A stretch of DNA of 64,000 nt from Cystobacter ferrugineus (lineage in GTDB: Bacteria > Myxococcota > Myxococcia > Myxococcales > Myxococcaceae), in assembly GCF_001887355.1 (NCBI RefSeq), contig NZ_MPIN01000001.1, positions 721,932 to 785,931 of the forward strand, written 5' to 3'. Of this stretch, positions 33,070-41,852 are shown one piece after another. The position numbers and the translations under genes were made by a program. The notes beneath the pieces are model-generated. The model saw only the letters and a list, made by a program, of their open reading frames with translations, had not been told where the DNA came from and did not search any database. Positions within the stretch are counted from its first letter, which is position 1; every line of letters starts with the position of its first letter.

Positions 33070-34659
33070 ATGTTGCCGTCAACGACTCGCGGGCTCGTTC
33101 CCGGGAGAGGACGTGTCACGAAGGTGGGCCGTCGTGAGGCGCTGCTGGCCCTGGCCGCCGTCGTTCTCCTGGCTGGGTGTGCCACGGGCGCTCCGCGCGG
33201 AAGCCTGACCACCGGCTTTGGCCTCCACTCGCGGGCCTCTTCATTCCACGACAACTCCGCACCTCAGCGGCCCGAGGCCCCACTCATGCTCGGGGAGGCG
33301 GCAGGAGGCTCCGGCGGATTCTTCGAGGGCACGGCGGACTCCTTCCAGGTGGTGCAGGAGGCCAGTGGCCTCGGAGAAGAGGCGCGGCACCCGGCGGGCG
33401 CGGCGCTCTACCTGGGGCAGGCGCGTCAACTGCTGGAGCAATTGACCAGGACGCCCGTGACGCACAGGAACTTCGCTGCGCGCCGGGTGTTGAGCTGGTT
33501 GCTGCGCGAGGTGCTCGCGGGCGGCGAGCGCGTGGAGTACGCCGACTTGAAGTGGCGTGCCGAGCGCTTCGGGTGGTTGGTGATGGTGCGTCCGGATGGC
33601 TCCCTGGTGACCGCGCTCACCGGCACGCCCCTGCAGCGCCTGGGACAGCTCCAACTGGTGGAGGGCCAGTGGCGGGTGGGGCGGCTCGCGGTGGGCGACT
33701 TCTACTTCTCGAGCGGTGGCGTCTTCTACCCGGTGAACGAGGCCTTGTGGCGCGTGGACGTTCCGCCGCTGGCTGAGCTGGGCCTGGGCAGGGACCCGCT
33801 CAACGCCGCGCTCGATGGGGCCCAGATCGCCCTCGGGGAGATGGTGGTGGCGATGGCCCAGTGCCTGCTCCACCCCATCCGCACCGTGGAGGACCTGGCC
33901 CAGCTGCCCACCACGGTGGCGAGCCTCATCGCCTCCTCGCCGGAGTACTTCGGGCGCTACGGGGCCATGTCCCGGGAGGACCAGATTCGCGAGGCGGCGC
34001 GCCTGTCCACGCACGTGCTCATGCTGCTCGGGGGAGGGGAGGCCACCCTGGGGCGCATGGGCGGGCTGGGGGCGGAGCTGTCACTCACGGCCAGGGGAGA
34101 ACTGGTGCTGAGCGGAGTCGCCCTGGAGGGAGGCGCCGCGACGGCCACGGCGGGCATGTCCCTGGGCGACCTCTCCCTCCTGCACATGGCGGGGAAAGGG
34201 CGGGGGAGCACCGGAGGCGCGAGCGGCAAGAAGGGGAAGTCCGCCCAGACGACCGTCACGAAGGGGCCCGGCAAGTGGACGTACAAGAAGCCCACCACCG
34301 AGTCCCAGCGGGCCCGTGAGTACCAGGAGCAGATAACGGGACGGCCCGCGTGGTGGGTCTACATGATTGGAGAAGTGGAGTTCGATGGCATCAGGGGCAA
34401 GGAGCTGCTGGAAGCCAAGGGTCCCGGTTACTGCTCCTTCTTCAATCCGGATGGCACTCCCAAGTACTGGTACAGGAACTCAGGGAAGTACAACCAGATG
34501 ATGGATCAAGCAGAGAAACAGTGGAAGATGGCTCGACGGTTGGGATTGCCGCTGACGTGGCATGTCGCTGATGCCAAAGTCGCTGGATTCCTTCGGAAGG
34601 AATTCATGCGAAGAGGATGGAACAACACCGCCATCCATCATACATCACCTACGCGTTAA
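33070..34659 (+). CDS. lipoprotein polymorphic toxin with Tox-REase-5 domain
   Basis: A 529-residue protein. Lipobox LLAGC puts the acylated Cys at residue 37 (an internal GTG at 33124 would give a more usual signal length). The middle, residues 40-400, has no recognised motif apart from an Ala/Gly-rich stretch. The C-terminal about 130 residues (SQRAREYQEQITGRPAWWVY to FMRRGWN) are a restriction-endonuclease-fold toxin: D439 in EVEFDGIRG and E448-A-K450 in LLEAKGPGY form the D-ExK nuclease centre. This matches Tox-REase-5, and the next gene is its usual partner Imm52. A surface-anchored DNase delivered to rivals is the inferred role; myxobacteria exchange such lipoproteins between cells by contact. 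Confidence 0.85.
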   Translation: MLPSTTRGLVPGRGRVTKVGRREALLALAAVVLLAGCATGAPRGSLTTGFGLHSRASSFHDNSAPQRPEAPLMLGEAAGGSGGFFEGTADSFQVVQEASGLGEEARHPAGAALYLGQARQLLEQLTRTPVTHRNFAARRVLSWLLREVLAGGERVEYADLKWRAERFGWLVMVRPDGSLVTALTGTPLQRLGQLQLVEGQWRVGRLAVGDFYFSSGGVFYPVNEALWRVDVPPLAELGLGRDPLNAALDGAQIALGEMVVAMAQCLLHPIRTVEDLAQLPTTVASLIASSPEYFGRYGAMSREDQIREAARLSTHVLMLLGGGEATLGRMGGLGAELSLTARGELVLSGVALEGGAATATAGMSLGDLSLLHMAGKGRGSTGGASGKKGKSAQTTVTKGPGKWTYKKPTTESQRAREYQEQITGRPAWWVYMIGEVEFDGIRGKELLEAKGPGYCSFFNPDGTPKYWYRNSGKYNQMMDQAEKQWKMARRLGLPLTWHVADAKVAGFLRKEFMRRGWNNTAIHHTSPTR

Positions 34660-34673
34660 GCGGAGGAGCACGC

Positions 34674-35417
34674 ATGACGGAGGACTACTACGTGGGTGCG
34701 TACTGGGGAGTACGTAAGGAGACGGCGCTGGAGTGTGCGCGGCGCGCGGAACTCTTCTTCCACATGCTGGCGCGGTGTGACCCGTCCTTCGTCCAATGGT
34801 ACAGAGCAGGTCGGGGTTTCCCCCGCGAGTTGCCAGGCCATCCGGTCCGCACAGAGGTGGAGGCGCTGGAGAAGTGGCTCCTCCAGGGCAGGAATCGCAC
34901 GGATGTCGGTAAGCATGTCATCGAGGATCTGGGCTTCAGCCAGATGATGTGGAATGCGAAGAAGGAGGCCACGGAAATCAGCATCCACTGTGGTGGATAC
35001 TCTCCCTGGGGCGGCCCCAATTCATGTCTGTTGAAGCCGACCCGGGAAAGCCCGATACGGGAGCGGCTCCTGCGCGTCTCGGTTCTGGCCGAAGTGCTCA
35101 CCTCCATGGCCATCGCGTGGGACCCGGACTTCGCCATGGCCAGCTCATCGGAGATGGTGGAGCTGCTGGAGAAGCAGGGATTCGAGGTGCGGGTGGGTTG
35201 GCTGACGTACCTGTCGCGCCGCCGGGGCCGGTTGCCACCGCTGCCCGCGCCCGTACGCATCGAGCCGGTGGGGGCTTTGGGATGGCTCCTCGTCCTCTCC
35301 CCCGAGCCCATGACGGCGAGCAACCCCGAGCACGTGGCGTTCACCTCCCGCGTGCGTGAGTTGCTCGACCGGGCGGGCCTCATCGCGTGGCCGAGGCCCG
35401 AACCCGCAGGCGAGTAA
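34674..35417 (+). CDS. Imm52-type immunity protein
   Basis: A 247-residue soluble protein 14 bases behind the toxin gene, with GGAGGA before its ATG. YYVGAYWGVRKETALECARR near the N-terminus, RCDPSFVQWYRAG, and GRNRTDVGKHVIEDLGFSQM with MWNAKKE are the conserved blocks of immunity protein family 52, which is found next to Tox-REase-5 domains. It should bind and block the nuclease in the producer and its kin. Being without signal peptide it is cytoplasmic, which fits a toxin acting on DNA inside the recipient. The C-terminal half (RIEPVGALGWLLVLSPEPMT) is also typical. Confidence 0.85.
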   Translation: MTEDYYVGAYWGVRKETALECARRAELFFHMLARCDPSFVQWYRAGRGFPRELPGHPVRTEVEALEKWLLQGRNRTDVGKHVIEDLGFSQMMWNAKKEATEISIHCGGYSPWGGPNSCLLKPTRESPIRERLLRVSVLAEVLTSMAIAWDPDFAMASSSEMVELLEKQGFEVRVGWLTYLSRRRGRLPPLPAPVRIEPVGALGWLLVLSPEPMTASNPEHVAFTSRVRELLDRAGLIAWPRPEPAGE

Positions 35418-35439
35418 GCGAGAGCAAGTATCGAAGCGT

Positions 35440-36624
35440 TCAGCGCTCGCGGGGCGGGGTGTCTCCATAGCCTGTCAGCTCCACGTAGCCCCGTCCCTCC
35501 ACGGGTTGTCCTTCATGGTGGCCCGACAGGCGCACCGCGCCTTCCCAGTAGCGCACGGTCACGGGCAATTCCTGATCGGCGAGCGCGGGCGTCAGTTCCA
35601 GAGAGAGGTCTCGCGAGGGCAACTCGAGTCGCCAGCGCGCGGGGTACTCCACCCCCGTCCGGGGGCTCTTCCACGTGCCGAGCACCTCCAGCCGCGCGTC
35701 CTTCGCGGTCAGGTGCACGGGCTCGCCTCGGGCGGGAACGAGCGTGCCCGCGGTGAAGGGATCCACCGTGCCGTCGCGCCGGCGCAGTTGGTAGTACATG
35801 AGCTCGCTGCCGTCCGAGAGCTGGAGCGAGAACCAATCCCAACCCACCTGCTCCTTGCCGAGCGCGCTCGTGCTCCACTCGCGGTCCATCCAGCTCTCAC
35901 CCGTCACCGCGTAGGCGTGGCCGTCCACCGTCACCTCTCCGCGCGTGGGCATGCGCGGCAGTGAGTAGTAATAGGAGGCATTGCCCGGCTCGGACCCCTT
36001 CTGGCTCAGGCCCCGGTCTCCCTGGAGCACCACGGGCTTGCCCTCCTCCAGCACGAGCGACAGCGACACGTCCCCACTCCGCGCGGTGAGCCGCAGCGGC
36101 AGGGCCGTTCCGCCCACCGCCTCCGCGCTCCAGTCCTCCAGCCACACCCGCAAGGGCTCGGTTCGTGCTCCCGCGAGCCCCAGGGCACTCCGGCTGAAGC
36201 GCTCGAAGGCGTGGAAGCGACCCCCCTGGAGGTCCGAGACCGTGAGGTGTCCCATGTAGATCTGCCGCGCCCCCCATGCGGACGCGCGCTCGGACTCACC
36301 GGGTGCCAGGGAACTGCGGAACAGGGTGAACTGGTAGCCGAACTCGCGCCCGTCCGCCGTGGCGAGGTGGCCCGTCCAGTACCACCACTCGTTGCGGAAG
36401 CCCGGGTGGGGGCCATGGTCCTCGGGGAAGTGGAACTCCCGGGGCTCGAGCGCCCGCTTGTACCCCTCGTCTCCTCCCGTCCTGGCTCCGAGCGCCTCGG
36501 AGACCTTCAGGGTGGTCGTCCGCGCCGGAGGCGGCGCCGCCTCGCGAGACACCCACCCCGCGCCCGCCGCGAGCCCCACGAGCACCACCGTCACGCCGAT
36601 GACCAGTCCACTCGCGCGAGTCAT
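35440..36624 (-). CDS. AttH/CrtC-like lipocalin-fold exported protein
   Basis: A 394-residue protein with one N-terminal membrane or signal segment (GLVIGVTVVLVGLAAGAGWV). The body matches the AttH group, related to hydroxyneurosporene/carotenoid hydratases: FPEDHGPHPGFRNEWWYWTG followed by HLATADGREFGYQFTLFRSS, YMGHLTVSD, and later GESWMDREWSTSALG with GWDWFSLQLSDGSELMYYQL. The two-lipocalin fold binds hydrophobic ligands. It begins one base after the stop of the permease gene and is the last gene of an ATPase-permease-AttH operon, the order known from attE-H of Agrobacterium. The cargo is unknown; lipid or hydrophobic compound handling across the envelope is inference. Confidence 0.85.
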   Translation of the reverse strand: MTRASGLVIGVTVVLVGLAAGAGWVSREAAPPPARTTTLKVSEALGARTGGDEGYKRALEPREFHFPEDHGPHPGFRNEWWYWTGHLATADGREFGYQFTLFRSSLAPGESERASAWGARQIYMGHLTVSDLQGGRFHAFERFSRSALGLAGARTEPLRVWLEDWSAEAVGGTALPLRLTARSGDVSLSLVLEEGKPVVLQGDRGLSQKGSEPGNASYYYSLPRMPTRGEVTVDGHAYAVTGESWMDREWSTSALGKEQVGWDWFSLQLSDGSELMYYQLRRRDGTVDPFTAGTLVPARGEPVHLTAKDARLEVLGTWKSPRTGVEYPARWRLELPSRDLSLELTPALADQELPVTVRYWEGAVRLSGHHEGQPVEGRGYVELTGYGDTPPRER

Positions 36625-36625
36625 C

Positions 36626-39178
36626 TCACTCCTCCCTCAGGGCCCGCGCGGGATTGGCGCGCGACATCTTCCAGGAGGGGTACAGGCCCGCGAGCGCCGC
36701 CGCGAGCAGCGCCAGCCCCAGCGCCTGGAAGAGCACCGGCGGCGCCACCACGAGCTGCAACGTCCACCCGAAGGAGCGCTGGTTGATGACGTGGACGAGC
36801 ACGTACGCGAGCGCCACGCCGAGCGGCAGCGAGAACAACCCCGCGAGTGCTCCGAGCAGCCCCGTCTGCAGCGACACGAGCGCCCAGAGCTGCCGCGGGG
36901 TGAGCCCGGTGGCGCGCAGCACGGCGAACTCCCGGGCGCGCTCGAGCTGCAGCGCCATGAGCGCGCTGAGCACGCCCACGAAGGCCACGCCGATGGCCAG
37001 CAGCCGCAGCACATGGGTAATGGTGAAGGTGCGGTCGAACACCTCCAGGGACGTCTCGCGCAGGGTGCGGTTGGAGCGGATGTCCAGCATCTGCTCGGTG
37101 CCGACGCGCTCGCGCACCCGGGCGACGAGCGCATCCACGTCCTGTTCCGGCGCGGCATAGAGGGCCACGCCGCTCACCGTCTCGTCGCGGAAGTGGTGCA
37201 GCCAGGTGCTCCGCGGCATCATCACCGTGCCCGCGTCCGAGCCATAGTCGAAGTACACGCCCACCACGCGGAAGGACGCGGGGCCCCCGTCCGTCGCCAG
37301 CTCCACGCGCGAGCCCAGGCCCACGCCCCGGTGAGAGGCGAAGGGCTCGGAGACGAGGACGGTGTCGGCCGCCTCCAGCTCCTTCCACACGCGCGCCGCA
37401 TCGCCCTCCTTGAATCGGTAGGGGCGCGTGGGCGTTTCGCCGAAGTCCACCGCGCGCACGTCCGTGGGCACTCCATCCACGCGCACCTGCGCCGTGCGCA
37501 TCGTGCTGCTGCTGGCCACACCCGGCGTGGTGCGCACGCGCTCGGCGAGCCCAGGCTGGAAGGCCGCTCCCCCCCGCCGGGCGACGAGCGAGGGCGGGGA
37601 GACATAGATGTCCGCCACCAGCGACGAGCCGAGCCAGTCCGCCACGGTGCCGCGGAAGCTCGTCACCATCAGTCCCACGCCCACCGTGGTGGCCACCGCC
37701 ACCATCAGCGCCGCGAGCGCCACCGCGGTACGGCTGAGGCTCGCCGTCACCCCCCGCGCCGCCATGCGCCCGAGCAATCCGAAGGCGCCCCCCAGCGGTC
37801 CCGCCGCCCCTTGGGCGAGCAGGGCCGTGAGCCAGGGCACCAGCAGGGACGCGCCGAGCAGCACGGAGAAGAGGCCCGCGTAGGCGGGGAGCAGCTCCCG
37901 CGTGGGCAGGGCGAGCAGCCCCACGCCCGCGGCGAGCACGGCCACTCCCGTCAGCGCGAGCCGCGGCGCCCGGCCATGCGCGACGTCCTCCAGGGTGGAG
38001 CGGCGCAGGGTGAGCGCGGGCGCCGAGCGGGCCGCCTCCCACGCGGGGCGCAGCGCGGCGGCGAGCGTGGCGCCCAGGCCGAGCACCAGCCCCTTGCCCA
38101 GCGTGAAGGGCTCCAGCGCGAGGCCCCGCACGCTCACCGAGAGGTACAGGTCATTGATCGTCCGGGTGACGAGCTCCACCAGGCCCCGCCCGAGCAGGAT
38201 GCCCAGCAGCACGCCGGCCACGGTGCCCACCGCGCCCAGCACGCCCGCCTCGCCGAGCACCAGCGCGAAGAGCTCATTCCGGGTGACGCCCAGCGCGCGC
38301 AGTCGGCCGAGCTGCTCGCGCCGCTGCACCACCGAGAAGGTCATCGTGTTGTAGATGAGGAAGGTGCCCACCACGAGCGCCAGCAGCGACAGCGCGGTGA
38401 GGTTGGTGCGGAACGCCCGTGTCATCTGCGCCACCGCGTTGCCCCGGGCGCGCGGCCGCACCACCTCCACGCCCTCGGGCAGCAGCGGACGCAGGCGCTC
38501 CAGCGAGGCCTCCGCCTGCGCGCCCTCGGGCAGCCGGAGATCGATGCGCGAGAGGCGTCCCTCCTGGTCGAACAGCTCCTGCGCGGTGGCGATGTCGGTG
38601 ACCACGAGCCCCTCCATCGCCCGGGCGCTGCCCTCGTCGCCGGGCGTCAGCACCGCCAGCACGCGCAGCCGCTTCTCCACGCCCTCCACCGCCACCCGCA
38701 GGGCATCTCCCGCCTTCACCTCCAGGGCGCGCGCGGTGCGCTCGGTGAGCAGCGCGGCGCCGGGCTCGGTGAGGAAGGTGCCCATGTCCACCTGGCCTCC
38801 GCCCTGGGGCACATAGGAGCGGAAGGGGCCCTCGGCGAACGGGTCCACCCCGAGCACGGTGAGGGGCCGCTGGTCGCCACTGCGCGCGCGCACGGAGCCC
38901 TCCACCATGGGGGCGGACACGGGTGCGCCGGGCAGCAGGCGCAGGTCGCGGTACACCGTCTCCGGCACCCCCGAGGGCCCGCCCACGAGCTGGTGCGTGG
39001 CGCGGCCCGTCACCGTGTCCGTGGAGCGCTCGAAGGCGCGCAGGGCGCTCGCATTGGCCAGGTCGATGGACACCACCACCGCCACCCCGAGCGCGATTCC
39101 CAGCAGCGACAGCGCGGTGAGCCACGGGTGGCCGCCCAGATGGCGCAGGCTCGCGCGGAAGAGCAGGCGCTGTTTCAC
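36626..39178 (-). CDS. ABC transporter permease, FtsX-like, duplicated
   Basis: An 850-residue permease with a MacB-type N-terminal segment (LTALSLLGIALGVAVVVSID), a large periplasmic domain, and FtsX domains at about residues 260-390 (NLTALSLLALVVGTFLIYNT, FALVLGEAGVLGAVGTVAGV) and 720-850 (VLRLLAIGVAFVGVLSALMA, LGVALAYVLVHVINQ). Two central membrane segments around 410-500 join the halves. It looks like two permeases (AttF and AttG equivalents) fused in one chain. It overlaps the ATPase gene by four bases (ATGA) and is followed after one base by the AttH-like gene. Such LolCDE/MacB relatives move lipids or lipoproteins out of the inner membrane rather than import. Confidence 0.9.
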   Translation of the reverse strand: MKQRLLFRASLRHLGGHPWLTALSLLGIALGVAVVVSIDLANASALRAFERSTDTVTGRATHQLVGGPSGVPETVYRDLRLLPGAPVSAPMVEGSVRARSGDQRPLTVLGVDPFAEGPFRSYVPQGGGQVDMGTFLTEPGAALLTERTARALEVKAGDALRVAVEGVEKRLRVLAVLTPGDEGSARAMEGLVVTDIATAQELFDQEGRLSRIDLRLPEGAQAEASLERLRPLLPEGVEVVRPRARGNAVAQMTRAFRTNLTALSLLALVVGTFLIYNTMTFSVVQRREQLGRLRALGVTRNELFALVLGEAGVLGAVGTVAGVLLGILLGRGLVELVTRTINDLYLSVSVRGLALEPFTLGKGLVLGLGATLAAALRPAWEAARSAPALTLRRSTLEDVAHGRAPRLALTGVAVLAAGVGLLALPTRELLPAYAGLFSVLLGASLLVPWLTALLAQGAAGPLGGAFGLLGRMAARGVTASLSRTAVALAALMVAVATTVGVGLMVTSFRGTVADWLGSSLVADIYVSPPSLVARRGGAAFQPGLAERVRTTPGVASSSTMRTAQVRVDGVPTDVRAVDFGETPTRPYRFKEGDAARVWKELEAADTVLVSEPFASHRGVGLGSRVELATDGGPASFRVVGVYFDYGSDAGTVMMPRSTWLHHFRDETVSGVALYAAPEQDVDALVARVRERVGTEQMLDIRSNRTLRETSLEVFDRTFTITHVLRLLAIGVAFVGVLSALMALQLERAREFAVLRATGLTPRQLWALVSLQTGLLGALAGLFSLPLGVALAYVLVHVINQRSFGWTLQLVVAPPVLFQALGLALLAAALAGLYPSWKMSRANPARALREE

Positions 39179-39870
39179 GGGCGCGCCTCCTCTCGCAGCC
39201 GTCCCGCCTCCAGCCGCAGCACGCGGTGGGCGCGCGCGACCATTCCCGGATCATGCGTGACGATGAGGGCGCAGACGCGCTCGCGGCGCGTGAACTCCTC
39301 GAGCAGATCCAACACCCGCTTTCCCGTCGCCTCGTCGAGGTTGCCCGTGGGCTCGTCCGCGAGCAACAGGGGCGGGGCGTGGGCGAGCGCCCGGGCCACC
39401 GCCACGCGTTGCTGTTCGCCGCCGGAGAGCCGGTCCGGGAAGCTCGCGGCCCGGTTGCCCAGGCCCACCGTGTCGAGCAATTCCCGCACCCGCTCGCGCG
39501 ACGCCGGGCCCGCGCGTCCGGTGAGCTCCAGCGGCAGGAGGATGTTCTCCTCCACCGTGAGCGTGGGCAGCAGGTTGAAGGCCTGGAAGATGAAGCCGAT
39601 GCGCTCGCGGCGCAGCAGGGTGCGCCCGTGCTCGCTCAGGGCACCCAGTTCCTGCCCCGCCACCCGCACCGTGCCCCGCGAGGGCTGGTCGATGCCGCTG
39701 ATGAGGTTGAGCAGCGTGGACTTGCCCGAGCCGCTGCGCCCGAGCAGCACGACGAACTCGCCCGCGTGCAGGGTGAGGCTCGTGCCGGCGAGCACCTCGC
39801 GCACGGCATCGCCCTCGGCGTAGGACTTGGAGACGTCGTTCAGCTCGACCACGGGCGGGGAGGGGGACAT
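39175..39870 (-). CDS. ABC transporter ATP-binding protein (LolD/MacB type)
   Basis: A 231-residue ATPase with all motifs in order: Walker A LLGRSGSGKSTLLN, Q-loop FIFQAFNLLP, signature LSGGEQQRVAVARAL, Walker B LLLADEPTGNLDE and the switch His in VTHD. The ADEPTGNLD form and short length are typical of the LolD/FtsE/MacB class that energises FtsX-like permeases. It is the first gene of the operon and overlaps the permease gene by four bases, so the two are translationally coupled. The operon ends with an AttH-like protein. Confidence 0.95.
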   Translation of the reverse strand: MSPSPPVVELNDVSKSYAEGDAVREVLAGTSLTLHAGEFVVLLGRSGSGKSTLLNLISGIDQPSRGTVRVAGQELGALSEHGRTLLRRERIGFIFQAFNLLPTLTVEENILLPLELTGRAGPASRERVRELLDTVGLGNRAASFPDRLSGGEQQRVAVARALAHAPPLLLADEPTGNLDEATGKRVLDLLEEFTRRERVCALIVTHDPGMVARAHRVLRLEAGRLREEARP

Positions 39871-39954
39871 GCAGGGGAGTGCCTAATGGAAGCGCGCCCC
39901 GCGTGCACGCTCCGAGTGCGGAGTGGTGCCTGTCAGCCCGCTCGGGGCCCTGAG

Positions 39955-40662
39955 TCACCCGTTGCCCGCCACCACCCCGCGCAGCTTCTCCAGGTCGAGG
40001 ATCTCGATCTCCCCGTAGCGCAGCCCCACGATGCCCTGGGCCTCGAGCTGCTTGAGGAGCTGGTTCGTCGTCTGCCGGGAGATGGAGAGCATCATCGCGA
40101 GTTCCTCCTGCCGCACCTCGATGACCCGGCTGCTGTGGCCGTGCAGGTCCCCGTAGTTCTGGGCGATGAGCAGCAGGCGCCGCGCGAGCCGGATGGGCGC
40201 GGCCTCCAGCGCGGTCTCGTCGATGGACAGCAGGGTGAGCCGCATGTGCTGGGCCATGAGCCGGCCGAATTCGCGCCAATAGCCGGGCTGCTCCGCGAGC
40301 AGGGCCTCCAGGGGAGCGTGCGGCACGTGGACGACGAGGGACGGCGCATCGGCGATGGCGTCGTGGGTCAGTGGCAGGCCGTCGAAGAGAGCGATTTCCC
40401 CACACCAGGACGGAGGCTCGAGGAACTTGAGCAGGGCTTCCCGGCCGGACGATCCGAGCGTGCGCAACCGGATGGCGCCATCGACCACACCGTAGATGCC
40501 GGCGGGGAGGTTGCCCCGGGAGAACAGGTGCTGGCCCGTCTTCAGGGAGCGGAGGACGCCGAGCCGCAGCACCCTCTCCTGGAAGTCGGCCGGGGTGGCG
40601 CGAAACCAGCTCCCGGAGCGGAAGAGTTCCAGGTAGTCGAGTGCCGTGCGGTCAGGCTTCAT
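39955..40662 (-). CDS. Crp/Fnr family transcriptional regulator
   Basis: A 235-residue regulator. The N-terminal cyclic-nucleotide-binding fold runs from about residue 20 to 140 (LKTGQHLFSRGNLPAGIYGV, WCGEIALFDGLPLTHDAIAD), though no clear Arg-Ser-Ala phosphate cassette is seen, so cAMP binding is uncertain. No Cys cluster of Fnr type is present. The C-terminal winged helix contains RQEELAMMLSISRQTTNQLL and KQLEAQGIVGLRYGEIEI. It is divergent from the alcohol dehydrogenase-P450 pair, and a perfect 16-bp palindrome lies 51 bases before its ATG. It is the obvious candidate regulator of that cluster. Confidence 0.9.
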   Translation of the reverse strand: MKPDRTALDYLELFRSGSWFRATPADFQERVLRLGVLRSLKTGQHLFSRGNLPAGIYGVVDGAIRLRTLGSSGREALLKFLEPPSWCGEIALFDGLPLTHDAIADAPSLVVHVPHAPLEALLAEQPGYWREFGRLMAQHMRLTLLSIDETALEAAPIRLARRLLLIAQNYGDLHGHSSRVIEVRQEELAMMLSISRQTTNQLLKQLEAQGIVGLRYGEIEILDLEKLRGVVAGNG

Positions 40663-40712
40663 GGTGGGCCACTCCTCTCGGTGCCCCGCGTGGAGGCACT
40701 TTTTCGCGAGTG

Positions 40713-40728
40713 TGTCGCGGTCGCGACA
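40713..40728. promoter_or_regulatory. predicted operator of the Crp/Fnr regulator
   Basis: TGTCGCGGTCGCGACA is a 16-base sequence whose outer seven bases on each side (TGTCGCG, CGCGACA) are perfect complements. TGTCGC...GCGACA is of the half-site form and spacing used by Crp/Fnr-family dimers. It lies between the divergent regulator (50 bases away) and alcohol dehydrogenase (60 bases away) genes. Confidence 0.65.
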
Positions 40729-40788
40729 GAGTTTGGGAGGTGGGGTGCCCATCATTCTCCTCGGATTCGACGCGAGAGGAGAAGCGAG

Positions 40789-41838
40789 ATGGCGACGATG
40801 TTGGCGGGTCGGCTCGACCTCGTGACGGGGAAGTTCGGGATGGAACAGGTGGCCATTCCCGAGCCAGGGCCGGGTGAAGTGCGCATCAAGGTGTTGGCGG
40901 CCGGTATCTGTCTGTCGGACGTGCACCTGATCGATGGTTCCCTGCGGTTGAAGCCGCGCCCGGGGTTCACGGCCGTCACCCTGGGCCATGAGGTCGCGGG
41001 TGTCATCGAGAAGCTCGGCGAGGGCACGGAGACCTGGTGGAAGGTGGGCCAGCGCGTCCTGCTCCAGGCGGGGCAGACGTGTGGAGCGTGCGCCCTGTGT
41101 ATGACGCGGACGGGGTGTCTGCGCCCGCTCACGCGAGGCGTGGACTACGACGGGGGCTGGGCCGAGTACGCGCTCGCCCGTCAGGACACGCTCATCGCCG
41201 TTCCGGACATGCTGCCCATCGAGCAGGCGGCCATTCTGCCGGACGCGGTCTCCACGCCATACGCGGCCATCGTGGAGACGGCGGCGCTGCGGCCCGCGGA
41301 GTCCGTGGGCCTCTGGGGCATTGGAGGACTGGGGGCGCACGGCGTGCAACTGGTGCGCGCGTTCGGCGCGGCGCCCATCATCGCCTTCGATCCCCTGCCG
41401 GAGGCGCGGGAGCGGGCGTTGGCGCTGGGCGCGGACCTGGCGTTGGATCCCCAGCAACCGGACGTGCGCGAGCAAGTGCTGAGCTGGACGGACGGGCGGG
41501 GACTGGACGTGGCGCTGGACCTGGCGGGCGTGGCTCCCGTGCGTGAGCAGGCGCAGTCGGTGCTGGCGCCGCGAGGCCGGCTCGTGTTGGTGGGCCTGAC
41601 GCCCGCGCCCCTGACGATCTCCCAGAGCATCGGCTTCTGCGTGGCGATGCAGCAGGTGAGGGGGCATTACGGCTCGCGGTTCGAGCACCTGCCGCAGCTC
41701 GTGAAGCTCACGCGGCTGGGCCGGCTCGACTTCTCCCGCTCGGTCAGCGCCGTGCTGCCCCTGGCGGACGCGCCACTGGGCGTCGAGCGCCTGATGAAGA
41801 AGCAGGGCAATCCCATCCGCCTCGTCCTCCAACCGTGA
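40789..41838 (+). CDS. zinc-binding alcohol dehydrogenase
   Basis: A 349-residue medium-chain dehydrogenase. It has catalytic zinc positions in AAGICLSDVH and TLGHEVAG, a structural zinc loop with cysteines (CGACALCMTRTGC), and the nucleotide fold VGLWGIGGLGAHGVQLVRAF followed by IIAFDPLPEAR, whose Asp at the end of strand two indicates NAD. It is co-oriented with the P450 gene starting 15 bases after its stop. A plausible sequence is hydroxylation of a fatty acid by the P450 and oxidation of the alcohol here. AGAGGAG stands before the ATG at 40789. Divergent from the Crp/Fnr gene. Confidence 0.9.
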   Translation: MATMLAGRLDLVTGKFGMEQVAIPEPGPGEVRIKVLAAGICLSDVHLIDGSLRLKPRPGFTAVTLGHEVAGVIEKLGEGTETWWKVGQRVLLQAGQTCGACALCMTRTGCLRPLTRGVDYDGGWAEYALARQDTLIAVPDMLPIEQAAILPDAVSTPYAAIVETAALRPAESVGLWGIGGLGAHGVQLVRAFGAAPIIAFDPLPEARERALALGADLALDPQQPDVREQVLSWTDGRGLDVALDLAGVAPVREQAQSVLAPRGRLVLVGLTPAPLTISQSIGFCVAMQQVRGHYGSRFEHLPQLVKLTRLGRLDFSRSVSAVLPLADAPLGVERLMKKQGNPIRLVLQP

Positions 41839-41852
41839 GCCGGAGTCCTTCG

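Noticed and set aside
36359-39823. Very long plus-strand open frame opposite the ABC operon
   Set aside because: It is a mirror of GC-rich coding on the other strand: His/Arg/Gln-rich residues, no motif and no start signal. The same applies to long frames opposite 19924-22380, 23014-24978, 57375-59954 and within 60881-62281.
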